Shown: positions 24,134 through 33,128 of the stretch, in pieces | Numbering within the stretch: position 1 is the first letter of the stretch | How the letters are laid out: every line of letters begins with the position of its first letter | NCBI GenBank assembly: GCA_018698135.1 | Contig: JABINZ010000153.1 | Location: 1-40,803, forward strand | Direction of reading: 5' to 3' | Origin: Bacteroidota bacterium | GTDB lineage: Bacteria; Bacteroidota; Bacteroidia; CAILMK01; JAAYUY01 | Length of the DNA: 40,803 nt | Program-made: the position numbers and the translations under genes | The notes under the pieces: model-generated | What the model saw: the letters and a program-made list of their open reading frames with translations, nothing else | Databases searched by the model: none | What the model was told of the DNA's origin: nothing

Positions 24134-24760
24134 CTAATTAATGAATTCTGGGCTACGAATTGATCTCTTTTGTATCAGATGGTCGATTATTGTTTTTCCA
24201 AAATCAATCAGTAAAACCATCTGATTTAAATCAGTAATCCATGCATGTGTTCTGGTTGTAATGTAAAGAATATCATTCCTTGATTTTAATCCAGCTTCAT
24301 GAAAAAGCTTTCTTTTTAAAGGTCGAAGACCATAGTTGTATTTTGAATTTAGGAGAATAAATTTTCGGACTTCACTATTCATCAATAGCTTATTTATAAA
24401 GAAGCTGTCTTTTCCATATATTAAATATGATTTGTTTATTTCGTCATACGAGGATTTGACAGTTTTGGTAAGAAAAGAAAATAGATGACTCAGTAAATAA
24501 TACTTTGTCATCTTAAAAAAGTCTTTTTTCTTTATTTGAACGGGTATGAATAATCCTGAATAGGCATAATTACTATTATTATCCCCAGCATCAAATGAAG
24601 CCAGCATAAACCTGATTCCTTTATAATAGGTGGTTAGTGTTAGTTTTGATTGAACTTGTCCCCACCGATTTTTGTCATTCGAGAAAGCGACCTCTATTCC
24701 TAATGGATTAAGGGTTTGTTTTAGATTCTGGATATAGGATTCAGTGACTTTAGCCTTCAT
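24134..24760 (-). CDS. Conserved-looking hypothetical protein, 208 residues
   Basis: I do not recognise this protein. It has no signal peptide and no clear membrane helix, and it is basic, with many Lys, Tyr and Ser. The N-terminal part (residues about 1-75) looks alpha/beta, with GLFIPVQIKKKDFFKM as a possible strand-turn-helix. The remainder is mainly helical (YYLLSHLFSFLTKTVKSSYDE, then LRPLKRKLFHEAGL). Codon use and AT content look like those of the neighbours. A terminator candidate follows it, so it is probably transcribed alone. The gap upstream (24761-24919) contains two hairpins and no gene. Confidence 0.6.
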   Translation of the reverse strand: MKAKVTESYIQNLKQTLNPLGIEVAFSNDKNRWGQVQSKLTLTTYYKGIRFMLASFDAGDNNSNYAYSGLFIPVQIKKKDFFKMTKYYLLSHLFSFLTKTVKSSYDEINKSYLIYGKDSFFINKLLMNSEVRKFILLNSKYNYGLRPLKRKLFHEAGLKSRNDILYITTRTHAWITDLNQMVLLIDFGKTIIDHLIQKRSIRSPEFIN

Positions 24761-24792
24761 GTGTCTAATTGTTTTAAAGGTTAGATAGCCTG

Positions 24793-24862
24793 TCCCGATT
24801 TATCGGGAGAACTCGTATTATAATCATTCTCTTGTGCCTGCATACTGAAGTGTTTCGGCACA
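24793..24862. repeat. Two intergenic hairpins, one a TCCCGAT-ATCGGGA palindrome
   Basis: TCCCGAT TT ATCGGGA at 24793-24808 is a perfect 7-bp stem with a two-base loop and resembles a dispersed Bacteroidota palindrome. TGTGCC at 24833-24838 and GGCACA at 24857-24862 form a second stem. Neither is followed by a T-run, so they look like repeats or RNA-stability elements rather than terminators. They lie downstream of the Arc-like gene. Confidence 0.5.
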
Positions 24863-24919
24863 GGTGTGTGAGTAGACTTATACACATGCTCGTTTTTAAA
24901 TAAAGTTCTTCAAATAAAA

Positions 24920-25072
24920 CTATTTCAGTTTACGACCGTCTTTTTTCAGTGCTTCTGAAATGATCCACTCTATTTGTCCATTCGTGCTTCGAAACTCATC
25001 AGCAGCCCATTTTTCAATGGCATCAAAAAGTTTGGGATCTATTCGTAGGGCGAAAGATTTCTTTTGGCTCAT
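24920..25072 (-). CDS. Small Arc-type ribbon-helix-helix DNA-binding protein (50 residues)
   Basis: This short gene encodes MSQKKSFALRIDPKLF..., then WAADEFRSTNGQIEWII, ending GRKLK and TAG. FALRIDPKLFDAIEKWA matches the beta-strand and first helix of Arc-like repressors, and RSTNGQIEWII matches the second helix. These proteins act as dimers that insert a beta-ribbon into the DNA major groove. It starts 26 bases after the stop of the SPFH gene, and I know the same pairing from other Bacteroidota. It may regulate the SPFH gene or serve as its partner (inference). The start is chosen from the family N-terminus MxxKKSFALR. Confidence 0.85.
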   Translation of the reverse strand: MSQKKSFALRIDPKLFDAIEKWAADEFRSTNGQIEWIISEALKKDGRKLK

Positions 25073-25098
25073 AACTCAATTTCGTTTCAAAAAAGATT

Positions 25099-25968
25099 TT
25101 AGTGGTGCAAGGTACCCGTATTAACCACAGGACTGGTTCCTTTTTCTGAGCAAAGTACCACCAGTAGGTTGCTAACCATAGCTGCTTTCTTTTCTTCATC
25201 CAACTCAACAATTTCTTTTTTTGAAAGCATGTCAAGAGCCATTTCCACCATGCCTACAGCACCCTCAACGATTTTTGTTCTGGCTGCAACAACTGCTGTT
25301 GCCTGTTGTCTTTGGAGCATTGCTCCAGCAATTTCCTGTGCATAAGCCAGATAGCTGATTCTTGACTCCATAACTTTAATACCGGCAATATTCAGCCTTT
25401 CCTGAAGTTCTCTTTCTAGCTCTTCGTTTACTTCTTCACCACCACCACGCAAGGTGATTCTTGCATCTTCATCTTCAATGTCGTCATAAGGGTAAGCACC
25501 TGCCAGTTTACGAATAGCAGCTTCGCTTTGAATTTCTACGAAATGCTCGTAATTGTCGACATCAAAAGCTGCATTGTAGGTGTTCTCTACTTGCCAGACT
25601 AAAACAACACCAATCATAATTGGATTTCCCAGTTTGTCATTGACTTTAATTGGATCACTATCCAGATTACGAGCGCGAAGTGAGATTTTCCTGCGTACAT
25701 AAAATGGGTTTGCCCAAAAGAAACCATTGTTTTTGACAGTTCCTTTGTATGCTCCGAAAAGAACCAACACTAAGGATTCGTTGGGATTGATAACAAATAA
25801 TCCAATAAGAAAAAACAGACAGAAAACCCCTAATAAAATAGATGCGACTAAGAGTAAGACATTATCCTGCAAATAAACAATACCCAGCACGCTGGCAGCA
25901 ATACCCAATAAAAACAGGAAAAGGAATAAATATCCTGATTTTGGCATAAAAACTTTTTCTTCTTTCAT
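25099..25968 (-). CDS. SPFH/Band 7 (prohibitin-stomatin-like) membrane protein
   Basis: This 289-residue protein has two N-terminal transmembrane helices (about 13-31 and 36-59). The SPFH domain begins at [21 protein letters not shown] and runs through [35 protein letters not shown] helical part with [37 protein letters not shown] follows. Family members form ring or cage assemblies on the membrane and often work with FtsH-like proteases, but none is encoded nearby. It is the first gene of a pair with the Arc-type regulator. The upstream intergenic region of about 320 bases contains a terminator of the previous gene and a weak hairpin (AGGCTG...CAGCCT, 26093-26143). Confidence 0.9.
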   Translation of the reverse strand: MKEEKVFMPKSGYLFLFLFLLGIAASVLGIVYLQDNVLLLVASILLGVFCLFFLIGLFVINPNESLVLVLFGAYKGTVKNNGFFWANPFYVRRKISLRARNLDSDPIKVNDKLGNPIMIGVVLVWQVENTYNAAFDVDNYEHFVEIQSEAAIRKLAGAYPYDDIEDEDARITLRGGGEEVNEELERELQERLNIAGIKVMESRISYLAYAQEIAGAMLQRQQATAVVAARTKIVEGAVGMVEMALDMLSKKEIVELDEEKKAAMVSNLLVVLCSEKGTSPVVNTGTLHH

Positions 25969-26160
25969 GTGTTTGTATTTTAAATGATATCAAAATGATA
26001 TCACAATGATACGATACGAATTGAAGATTTCCAAATTATTTTTGAAAAAAAATGAATTTGATAAAAACAATCAAAACATAAACAATATAAGGAGGCTGAT
26101 TCAAAAGTCAAACATTCTGCTGATTAAGGTTATTACGCAGCCTGCCAAATAAAATTTTAT

Positions 26161-26202
26161 TAAAAAAAATGGGAATCTCATTTTCTGAACAAAGAGATTC
26201 CC
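26161..26202 (-). terminator. Rho-independent terminator after the lipoprotein gene
   Basis: GGGAATCTC (26171-26179) and GAGATTCCC (26194-26202) form a perfect 9-bp stem with a 14-base loop. The A-run at 26162-26169 becomes a T-run on the minus strand. It lies about 85 bases beyond the stop of the gene at 26288-26827. Confidence 0.85.
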
Positions 26203-26287
26203 ACTTTATTGATTTATCCTGACTTCAGTGATAATGTGAGAAAGGCGTTTATAAGTAAAGCCTCTTCAATATGTTTAAGACTATCTC

Positions 26288-26827
26288 CTACTCAAGTATA
26301 TTAGCAACAACTTCAATTTCAAGAACTAGTTTGATGGTTGTGTTAATAGGAGAATCCGTTACCGAACCATTCATATAAGCAAAGAAACTTTTATCGCTAA
26401 TTATTAAATCTGAGAAATTACTTTGCTCCTCAATAATAAGGCTTGTAGTATAGGCATCACCGCTTACGAAAAGTTCATAGAATTTGAAATTGGATGCTGA
26501 AGCGAATGCAATGGGCGTATTGCTATTGTCTGCACTATAGGAAATATCTCCTGTAAAACTACAGTCTTGAGAACCTGTATATGATGTTACAAATAATTCT
26601 GCACTTTTAATGATGTATTCGTTGATATTAGATTCGTATTTAATCAGTGTGCTGTCCTGACTAAGATCTATTAATTTCATTTCAGAAAAAGTGGTCACTC
26701 CAGAAGTTAAATTAACATCAAAATATTGTTCAACTGTAAGGGGCACTCTAATGGTTCCATAGTTTTTTAAACAGCTTTGACTAGCAAGAGCCGATAAAAT
26801 AATAGCAAATAGGAGAAATTTTTTCAT
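26288..26827 (-). CDS. Predicted lipoprotein of unknown function
   Basis: This 179-residue protein starts with a short signal (MKKFLLFAIILSALASQSC) whose lipobox puts Cys19 at the +1 position, so it is probably lipid-anchored. The mature chain alternates beta-strand-like stretches (VPLTVEQYFDVNL, KSAELFVTSYTG, YELFVSGDAYTTSLII, NTTIKLVLEIEVVANI), suggesting a beta-sandwich. I recognise no domain. It is transcribed alone, divergently from the symporter gene upstream, and ends at a strong terminator. Confidence 0.75.
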   Translation of the reverse strand: MKKFLLFAIILSALASQSCLKNYGTIRVPLTVEQYFDVNLTSGVTTFSEMKLIDLSQDSTLIKYESNINEYIIKSAELFVTSYTGSQDCSFTGDISYSADNSNTPIAFASASNFKFYELFVSGDAYTTSLIIEEQSNFSDLIISDKSFFAYMNGSVTDSPINTTIKLVLEIEVVANILE

Positions 26828-27025
26828 AGAATTTGATTTATTGGTTTTATCAAAGATATAGAAGAGAATCGGATAAACAAATTAGTTTATATCATGTCCT
26901 TTATTAATTTATTTCTCATGTAAAAAATCCTTCAATATCTATAAGCTGAATTCTTTTTCTGTCAATTTGCATAAATAATCCACATGCGTTTCAAAACTAA
27001 ATGCAATTCAACATTTGGATATTAA

Positions 27026-27033
27026 TATCTTTG
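27026..27033 (+). promoter_or_regulatory. Candidate -7 box (TATCTTTG) for the symporter gene
   Basis: TATCTTTG matches TAnnTTTG and lies 23 bases before the start codon at 27056. The nearest TTTG upstream (27014-27017) is too close to be the -33 element. Confidence 0.4.
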
Positions 27034-27055
27034 TTTTCATAAATACGAAACATTC

Positions 27056-28846
27056 ATGAGTATATTGAGTACACTCGACTGGATAGTCATTGTTTTTTTC
27101 CTCCTTGTATCTATCATTATTGGAATTCGATTATCGGGTAGAGCAGGAAAAAGTATTACGGAATTCTTTCTAAGCGGAAGATCACTTCCCTGGTATGTTG
27201 CTGGTATTTCCATGGTGGCCACCACATTTGCTGCAGATACTCCCTTGGCTGTTACAGAATTGGTCAGTGAGAATGGAGTATCTGGAAACTGGCTTTGGTG
27301 GAATATGTTGATAGGAGGTATGCTGACTACTTTTTTCTTTGCTAAACTTTGGCGAAGAGCGAATATTCTTACTGAAGTTGAATTCATTGAATTACGCTAT
27401 TCAGGTGTTGCTGCTTCATTTTTAAGAGGATTTAAAAGTATATACCTTGGTTTATTTATGAATGTTTTGATCATGGGTTGGGTGAATCTGGCTTTTATTT
27501 CCATTTTAAAAATATTTTTCAATTTACCCGATGTAACTCCCTTAGCCTATTCACTTCTTGGGAATGAATATGTCTTCAATTTCAGAATAGAGTATTATGC
27601 AGCTATTGCCATGTTGTTTGTAGCTTTTTACAGTTCATTGGCTGGTTTGTGGGGCGTAGCCATTAATGATATGGTGCAATTTGTTATTGCTATGACAGGG
27701 AGTATTGTATTGGCCATTTTTATGCTTCGTTCACCCGAAATTGGAGGAATTACTGGTTTAAAAGAACAATTGGATCCAAATGCCTTGAAGTTTCTGCCCC
27801 ATATTTCAAATATTAAAGGAACTGGCCAATTTGTAGGTATTGGAATCGGAACCTTTTTGGCCTATATCAGTGTGCAATGGTGGGCCAGTTGGTATCCGGG
27901 AGCAGAACCGGGTGGGGGAGGCTATATTGCTCAGCGAATGATGAGTGCAAAAAACGAAAGACATTCTTTGTTTGCTACTTTGTTTTTCCAGATTGCTCAT
28001 TACTGTATTCGTCCCTGGCCCTGGATTATTGTGGCCTTAGGCGCCATGGTTCTTTATCCCGAATTGGGGGTAGATGACAAAAAACTGGGTTATGTGATGG
28101 CCATGAGAGATTATCTTCCAAATGGTTGGCGAGGATTGATGTTAATAGCTTTTGTTTCTGCTTATATGAGTACTATTTCGACTCAATTGAATTGGGGAAG
28201 TAGTTATTTGGTGAACGATTTATACAAACGATTTATTGATAAACGAAAAGAAACAAAATTGGTTTTAGTTTCACGAATCATTACTGTGGTGTTAAGTCTT
28301 GTTGCTATTTATGCTACCTCACAAATGGAAACTATTAAAGGAACATGGGAGTTTATTATCGAGTGTGGTGCTGGATTAGGATTGGTATTGATTTTACGAT
28401 GGTATTGGTGGCGAATTAATGTTTGGAGCGAAATAACAGCTACTGTAGCTCCCTTTTTATTCTATTATATTTTCAAGATTAGAATGGGGATTGAGTTTCC
28501 AAATAGTTTTTTCTTTACCGTTTTATTCACGACAGTATCATGGATAATTGTGACCTATTTAACTCCTGCTGAGAAAAGTAAAACTTTACACGATTTTTAC
28601 AAAAGAGTTAAACCTGAAGGATTTTGGAGTGGGATATTTACTGGACATCAATCCACTCACATTCACAAAAGCAAGTTAGGAATGCTGTTTCTTAGTTGGG
28701 GTAGTGCAGTTATAATGACTTACTCCGTATTGTTTGCATCTGGTAAATTGATTTTTAGGGAATGGAATGAGTTTTTTGTTTATGCCGCTGTAGCTATAGC
28801 ATCTTTATTATTGTTGTTATTCAGTCTCAAATCTGAAATGGAGTAG
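27056..28846 (+). CDS. Sodium:solute symporter (SSS family)
   Basis: This 596-residue polytopic membrane protein has about 14-15 hydrophobic segments. The opening region ITEFFLSGRSLPWYVAGISMVATTFAADTPLAV is the SSS core helix 1 region. The later GLWGVAINDMVQFVIAMTGS and LIAFVSAYMSTISTQLNWGSSYLVNDLYKRF match the family signatures of the sodium-binding helices. It imports a solute with sodium; sugars, acids or amino acids are possible and cannot be distinguished. It stands alone on the plus strand. Its 3' end overlaps the convergent gene at 28817-29272 by 30 bases. Confidence 0.9.
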   Translation: MSILSTLDWIVIVFFLLVSIIIGIRLSGRAGKSITEFFLSGRSLPWYVAGISMVATTFAADTPLAVTELVSENGVSGNWLWWNMLIGGMLTTFFFAKLWRRANILTEVEFIELRYSGVAASFLRGFKSIYLGLFMNVLIMGWVNLAFISILKIFFNLPDVTPLAYSLLGNEYVFNFRIEYYAAIAMLFVAFYSSLAGLWGVAINDMVQFVIAMTGSIVLAIFMLRSPEIGGITGLKEQLDPNALKFLPHISNIKGTGQFVGIGIGTFLAYISVQWWASWYPGAEPGGGGYIAQRMMSAKNERHSLFATLFFQIAHYCIRPWPWIIVALGAMVLYPELGVDDKKLGYVMAMRDYLPNGWRGLMLIAFVSAYMSTISTQLNWGSSYLVNDLYKRFIDKRKETKLVLVSRIITVVLSLVAIYATSQMETIKGTWEFIIECGAGLGLVLILRWYWWRINVWSEITATVAPFLFYYIFKIRMGIEFPNSFFFTVLFTTVSWIIVTYLTPAEKSKTLHDFYKRVKPEGFWSGIFTGHQSTHIHKSKLGMLFLSWGSAVIMTYSVLFASGKLIFREWNEFFVYAAVAIASLLLLLFSLKSEME

Positions 28847-29272
28847 TTTACTTAATTTGCTTGCGTCCTGAATGGCTAATTCTTTTGTTTTGCATTGTTT
28901 CACAGGAACACTGTAATCAGTTGTTTCTCCTTGCATCACTACCTTAACATTTTTTTCAGTAAATGTTGTCGATCGCATGGTCTGGCTCCATGCACCATAT
29001 TGCTCAACAGTGGTGTTAATGAGAATTTCATCCATGACGCTCAGGTCGGCCCACTTGCCATGCCTGAATAGTCCTGCAATTTTTGTGTAGGATTTGTATC
29101 GCTTATTTTCTGTATCTATCCTCGTGCCTTTAAAAGAAAATGCCATAGATGCTCCAATTAAAACGACAATAGGGGCGAACCATGAAAAAAAGAAACCTGC
29201 AATAAATACAATATAGCCTGCAAAAATTGCTGCAGGGCCAAATGCTCTTCCTGTTTTGTTGTCAATAATCAT
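28817..29272 (-). CDS. Small membrane protein of unknown function
   Basis: This 151-residue protein has two adjacent hydrophobic segments (about residues 12-46, AGYIVFIAGFFFSWFAPIVVLIGAS). A soluble C-terminal part follows, with a PH-like or beta-sandwich look (GTRIDTENKRYKSY, KVVMQGETTDYSVPVK). The order of two short helices followed by a beta-rich cytoplasmic domain resembles bacterial membrane-anchored PH-like proteins, but this is a guess. It ends inside the 3' end of the convergent symporter gene (30-base overlap). Confidence 0.65.
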   Translation of the reverse strand: MIIDNKTGRAFGPAAIFAGYIVFIAGFFFSWFAPIVVLIGASMAFSFKGTRIDTENKRYKSYTKIAGLFRHGKWADLSVMDEILINTTVEQYGAWSQTMRSTTFTEKNVKVVMQGETTDYSVPVKQCKTKELAIQDASKLSKLLHFRFETE

Positions 29273-29375
29273 AAAAATATTTATTCGTCAAATGTAAATA
29301 AATGTTTTTATACTTAAGAATAGGAATTGTATCCTGACAATATGATAGAGATATTGGTGCAAACTTCTTAATTGC

Positions 29376-30389
29376 CTAAATGATTGTGGGATTAAAAATC
29401 ACCTTTCCATCCGACATTTTAGTTACGTATTGATAAAGGCCATCAAATGCATCTTCCAATTTAATGACTCTCTGGATTTTTGTTTCGACTTCTTTGTTGA
29501 TGATCAAATCCTGTAAGAAATTGGAAACTTCATTGAAATGCTCGGGTTTAGTTTCTCTCATCCAGTCACCCAGATTGAAACCTTCAAAACTCTTTTTATG
29601 AAATATGGTACCTAGAATATCAAAATTGGAGGCATTTTGGCCGCTTAAACCACCGTAAAGCAGGACTTTAGAATTTGATGGCATATTGTTTAGCAATTGG
29701 CCGCTATGTTCTCCTCCAACAGCATCAAAAGCAATAGTCGCTTTTAGTTTGTGAGCTAATTTGTTGAATTCATTTTCAAATTCTTTATCTCTTAAATTGA
29801 GAACAAATTCAGCTCCTTGCGATTTTAATAAGTCAACATGAGCTGGTCTTCTGACAATGTTAATTAAAGGAATTCTTTCTTTTTCTGCCAATTTGTGAAC
29901 AAATGCACCTACTACTCCAGCTGCAGCATTTTGAATGATAGCTTTATCACCTCTTTTTTGTGCTCTTTCAAATAATCCATAAGCTGTAAAAGGGTTGACA
30001 AAAAAACAAGCTGCTTGTTCAGCTGGCATTTCATCTTTTAATAGAATACAATTATTAGCTTTAGTCAGAAAGTATTCAGACCATGTTCCATTTTCATTTT
30101 GCTGACTAAACGTACTGACCCGCTTACCCAGCAAGTGCTTGGCTTCAGGATTATCACCTGTTTCAACAACAATTCCTGTTCCTTCAAAACCTGCAACTTT
30201 TGGGAGTGATTTCTTAATGTTATACATGCCCCGCATAAATGCAATGTCAGAAGGATTACAAGGACTCCCATCTATTTTTACCAGAATCTGGTTGCCTGTT
30301 GGTTTAGGCGTTTCAATTTCCTCTACCTTCAAACCTTTTAGCATAGCCGATAGGTTGGACTGGTATTCAGTTAAGATTAGGGCTTTCAT
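29376..30389 (-). CDS. Medium-chain dehydrogenase/reductase, quinone-oxidoreductase or enoyl-reductase type
   Basis: This 337-residue MDR protein has an N-terminal GroES-like domain (PTGNQILVKIDGSPCNPSDIAFMRG, VAGFEGTGIVVETGD). The Rossmann domain has QNAAAGVVGAFVHKLAEKERI and a ribose-binding region (IVRRPAHVDLLKSQGAEFV), followed by AFDAVGGEHSG. The structural and catalytic zinc cysteines of alcohol dehydrogenases are absent, as in zinc-free quinone oxidoreductases and MECR-like enoyl reductases. It probably reduces an alkene or quinone with NADPH. A short tandem heptamer lies just before the start codon. It is not clearly in an operon. Confidence 0.85.
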   Translation of the reverse strand: MKALILTEYQSNLSAMLKGLKVEEIETPKPTGNQILVKIDGSPCNPSDIAFMRGMYNIKKSLPKVAGFEGTGIVVETGDNPEAKHLLGKRVSTFSQQNENGTWSEYFLTKANNCILLKDEMPAEQAACFFVNPFTAYGLFERAQKRGDKAIIQNAAAGVVGAFVHKLAEKERIPLINIVRRPAHVDLLKSQGAEFVLNLRDKEFENEFNKLAHKLKATIAFDAVGGEHSGQLLNNMPSNSKVLLYGGLSGQNASNFDILGTIFHKKSFEGFNLGDWMRETKPEHFNEVSNFLQDLIINKEVETKIQRVIKLEDAFDGLYQYVTKMSDGKVIFNPTII

Positions 30390-30392
30390 GTG

Positions 30393-30412
30393 CTCGTTAC
30401 TCGTTACTCGTC
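30393..30412. repeat. Tandem heptamer (about three units) before the MDR start codon
   Basis: On the minus strand the sequence reads ACGAGTA ACGAGTA ACGAGCAC and then the ATG of the MDR gene. The repeat occupies the position of the ribosome-binding region. Such repeats can change in copy number by slippage. Confidence 0.6.
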
Positions 30413-30501
30413 TGTTTCGTGCAAAGGATCATAGATAATAATGAAAATTTGAGAGGTATTTCTATCTAATCTGAAATCCTCAATCCTCAATCCTTATTTG
30501 T

Positions 30502-31899
30502 TTAAATTCCTTCCAATGCCAAAATTTGCTCCTTGATGTTTTCTGAAGGACGGGCTGCATTTGCATCAATAATTTTACCTTCACGATCAAGAAGTATAAA
30601 ACGAGGGATTGATCGAATCAGGAAAAAATTAGTGATTTCTGTATTCCAGCTACCTGCATAAAGTTGTAGCCAGTCAGGTTTATCAGCATTAATCATTTCT
30701 TCCCAATCTGCCTTGTTTTCATCAATGGAGATTGAAATTATCTCAATATTATTTCCTTTTAATTCATTAACGAGTGTATCTAAATAGGGAATTTCAACTT
30801 TACAAGGACCACACCAGGTTGCCCATACATCAATGTAAAGGTATTTGCCCTTAAAATTATTTAATGCGTATTCTTTCCCATTTATATCGGGATAACTAAA
30901 TTCATCAGCTTGATTACCAGCTTCAATAGATTTCCATTTATTATAGCTTTTTTTTACATATTTTTTATATTTTTCAACAGTTGTTTCAATCATAAAATTC
31001 TGATATATTTCATCAATTTCATCAATTCCATAATAATCTAATTGTTCCTTCAATACACGAAACAATGCATATGATTTAATTTGATGATGTGGATACAAGG
31101 AGAGTGCAGCTTCATAATTTGCCCAAATTTTTCCTGCAGGTCGTTCACTTATTTCTGGATTTTCCTTGAGAATATTCTCTGCAACTCGTGAAAAATTCAT
31201 CTGAATAAAGCTGCGATAATTTTGTAGTTCCAGAAATTCGGGATTGTTTGTTTCCAATGTATCCAAGAAATTGTAATAGGTTGAACTCACAATAAAGCTA
31301 TCGTTTTCTCTAAAATAGCGATGTGCTTGCTGATAATAAAGTCTGGTTAATGCCCAATCGTATAAAGCCACATAAAGTTCTTTCTTTTTAAATTCTGGAC
31401 TCAAATTCTCCTGTTCAGTAATATAGCCCTGCCATGATTTTAAAACATCGTTTGCCTTTTGAATGAACATTTCTTCATCCAGACCATAGAGCATTGGGTT
31501 CTGGGGTTTTAATTCTGCCAGAAATAACTTCTCTTCCATTAAATACAGATTAATATCTTTTCCGTTTCCACTTATATCTAGTTTTCCAGCTAATTTTTCT
31601 GCTTCAACTTCAAATTTCAGCTTATATCCTGGTGCTAAATAAATGATGTTTCTTTCACGACCATGACGTAACATGTAAAATCCCTCTTCATCAATATCAA
31701 TTTTAAACTGGAACTTTCCTTTTTTATTCAGGATAGCTGTATCTGCTTTTGATAATTCGTCTGAAAGGTTTGTCAGACTGACTACTTCGTTTACCTGATT
31801 GTCAATTATTCCATTGACAATTGCTGTTTTAGACATATCCGTACAAGACATAAGCACAAATGCGAAGCCTGATATTAGCAATAAAATACTTTTTTTCAT
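30502..31899 (-). CDS. TlpA-like thioredoxin-fold lipoprotein
   Basis: This 465-residue protein has a signal with lipobox (ISGFAFVLMSC, Cys near residue 19). An N-terminal beta-rich DUF4369-like domain follows (about 25-120: VNGIIDNQVNEVVSLTNL, KFQFKIDIDEEGFYMLRHG). A helical middle comes next, and then a C-terminal TlpA/AhpC-type thioredoxin domain (about 335-465) with the active site WCGPC (Cys363, Cys366). Proteins of this design are common Bacteroidetes periplasmic thiol-disulfide oxidoreductases. It is the last gene of a minus-strand cluster and begins 4 bases after the lipoprotein at 31904-32629. Its role could be keeping a neighbour's cysteines reduced (inference). Confidence 0.9.
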   Translation of the reverse strand: MKKSILLLISGFAFVLMSCTDMSKTAIVNGIIDNQVNEVVSLTNLSDELSKADTAILNKKGKFQFKIDIDEEGFYMLRHGRERNIIYLAPGYKLKFEVEAEKLAGKLDISGNGKDINLYLMEEKLFLAELKPQNPMLYGLDEEMFIQKANDVLKSWQGYITEQENLSPEFKKKELYVALYDWALTRLYYQQAHRYFRENDSFIVSSTYYNFLDTLETNNPEFLELQNYRSFIQMNFSRVAENILKENPEISERPAGKIWANYEAALSLYPHHQIKSYALFRVLKEQLDYYGIDEIDEIYQNFMIETTVEKYKKYVKKSYNKWKSIEAGNQADEFSYPDINGKEYALNNFKGKYLYIDVWATWCGPCKVEIPYLDTLVNELKGNNIEIISISIDENKADWEEMINADKPDWLQLYAGSWNTEITNFFLIRSIPRFILLDREGKIIDANAARPSENIKEQILALEGI

Positions 31900-31903
31900 C
31901 TTT

Positions 31904-32629
31904 TTAACTATTTGAAATTTGATTATAGGAAATTCTACTTGTATATATTTTTGAATGATATTCTATTTCTGAAAAACCACCTATTTCAGCACAATCTTTT
32001 AATTCTTCTTGAAATACCCTGGTTATCTGAATATTGATAAGTCCAGCATTTAATTCGGTTAGTTCGGATGGCTCGATATAAATGGTACTACTTCCTTTTA
32101 AGTCAGTTTTGAAGGTAAAATCAAGGCCTTTTGAGTCTTTTATTTTAACATGAAATTCTTCACTTGCATTTAATGGCCTACCGGATATTGTTAAGCGTAA
32201 TCCATTGGTTCTGTAGAAACTATCAGGGAGCGATTGAAGAGCAATGGGAATAATAGGATAGGCGTTTTTATAACGAATGTTTTCAGTATTTGTGAACGAG
32301 AATTCAATTTCTTCAGTGTTAAACTTGATCGACTTATTACCATATACATAGCCTCTCAATAGTTTTTTCGTTCCATTTAATTCTTTATCATTCACTGTAA
32401 TCGTACTTGGTTGCGACAAAACCAATGAAGTTCCTTTCGAACCACCAAAACGATACACAGCTTCTACATAAGTGCTTTCATTTTCTGCATCCCATGAAGC
32501 ATAGTACTTTTGATAAATCTGTGACTGACTAACATCTTTTGAATCAGCAACTTCGCTTGATGTACAGGCTACTAATCCAATCAAAATTGAAATGGATACT
32601 ATATTAATTATTCTGATTTTCATGATCAT
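31904..32629 (-). CDS. Predicted lipoprotein of unknown function
   Basis: This 241-residue protein carries a signal ending in LIGLVAC, giving a lipidated Cys near residue 22. The mature part is beta-rich (STYVEAVYRFGG, TITVNDKELNGTKKLLRG, GLRLTISGRPLNASEEFHVKIKDSKG, LINIQITRVFQEEL), which suggests two immunoglobulin-like sandwiches. I recognise no named family. The start could be at 32629 or two codons later. Either way the gene overlaps the 3' end of the upstream gene, so translational coupling in one operon is likely. Confidence 0.75.
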   Translation of the reverse strand: MIMKIRIINIVSISILIGLVACTSSEVADSKDVSQSQIYQKYYASWDAENESTYVEAVYRFGGSKGTSLVLSQPSTITVNDKELNGTKKLLRGYVYGNKSIKFNTEEIEFSFTNTENIRYKNAYPIIPIALQSLPDSFYRTNGLRLTISGRPLNASEEFHVKIKDSKGLDFTFKTDLKGSSTIYIEPSELTELNAGLINIQITRVFQEELKDCAEIGGFSEIEYHSKIYTSRISYNQISNS

Positions 32630-33077
32630 AGTAATTTTCGACTTGTTTGATAAGAAGATTTTTAAATGATGGAATTAATAAAGGGATCAGCTTTTTATTT
32701 GTGTTTATTTTATCAAGCATTTCCATAAACTGTTTATCAGAAAGATGCGTGTTAAACTGAATGGCAATATCCTGATTTTGAATTAAACTATTAATGAAAA
32801 CTGATTTCCTTTCTGATGTTGTTATCATTGTATCATTTGCCAGTAACAAAGCATTTTCAAGATCTCTATAGGTGATATTTTCAATCAACTCAATAGATTC
32901 CTCCCTTTCCAGATCAGATTTTTCAATCATTTTATTGATAGGAGCGAGGTCGGCTTTGGAACTGATTGAAATAGCGGCTAAGCGTGGAATAATTAACCAT
33001 CCAATAAACAGCATTAAAATCATGGAAACAGCCATGAATAATATAGTCTTGAACACCGATAAATCGCTTTTCTTCAT
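32604..33077 (-). CDS. Single-pass membrane-anchored protein of unknown function
   Basis: This 157-residue protein has a short basic N-terminus (MKKSDLSVFK), one transmembrane helix (about 11-30, TILFMAVSMILMLFIGWLII) and then a mainly helical soluble region (INKMIEKSDLEREESIELIENI and later FMEMLDKINTNKKLIPLLIPSFKNLL). I recognise no family. It overlaps the next gene by 26 bases and follows the DUF4846 gene by about 50 bases, so all four genes at 30502-34008 look like one transcription unit. Confidence 0.7.
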   Translation of the reverse strand: MKKSDLSVFKTILFMAVSMILMLFIGWLIIPRLAAISISSKADLAPINKMIEKSDLEREESIELIENITYRDLENALLLANDTMITTSERKSVFINSLIQNQDIAIQFNTHLSDKQFMEMLDKINTNKKLIPLLIPSFKNLLIKQVENYYDHENQNN

Positions 33078-33128
33078 AATAATTATGAATACAAATTTAA
33101 TCGAATAATGATAAGAGAATTAAAATTC

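Noticed and set aside
25023-25235. 70-codon minus-strand frame across the SPFH/Arc junction
   Set aside because: It is a shifted frame over the 3' end of the SPFH gene and the start of the Arc-type gene, both of which match known families.
26093-26143. AGGCTG...CAGCCT hairpin upstream of the SPFH gene as a riboswitch
   Set aside because: Only six pairs with a long unpaired interior and no recognised conserved core.
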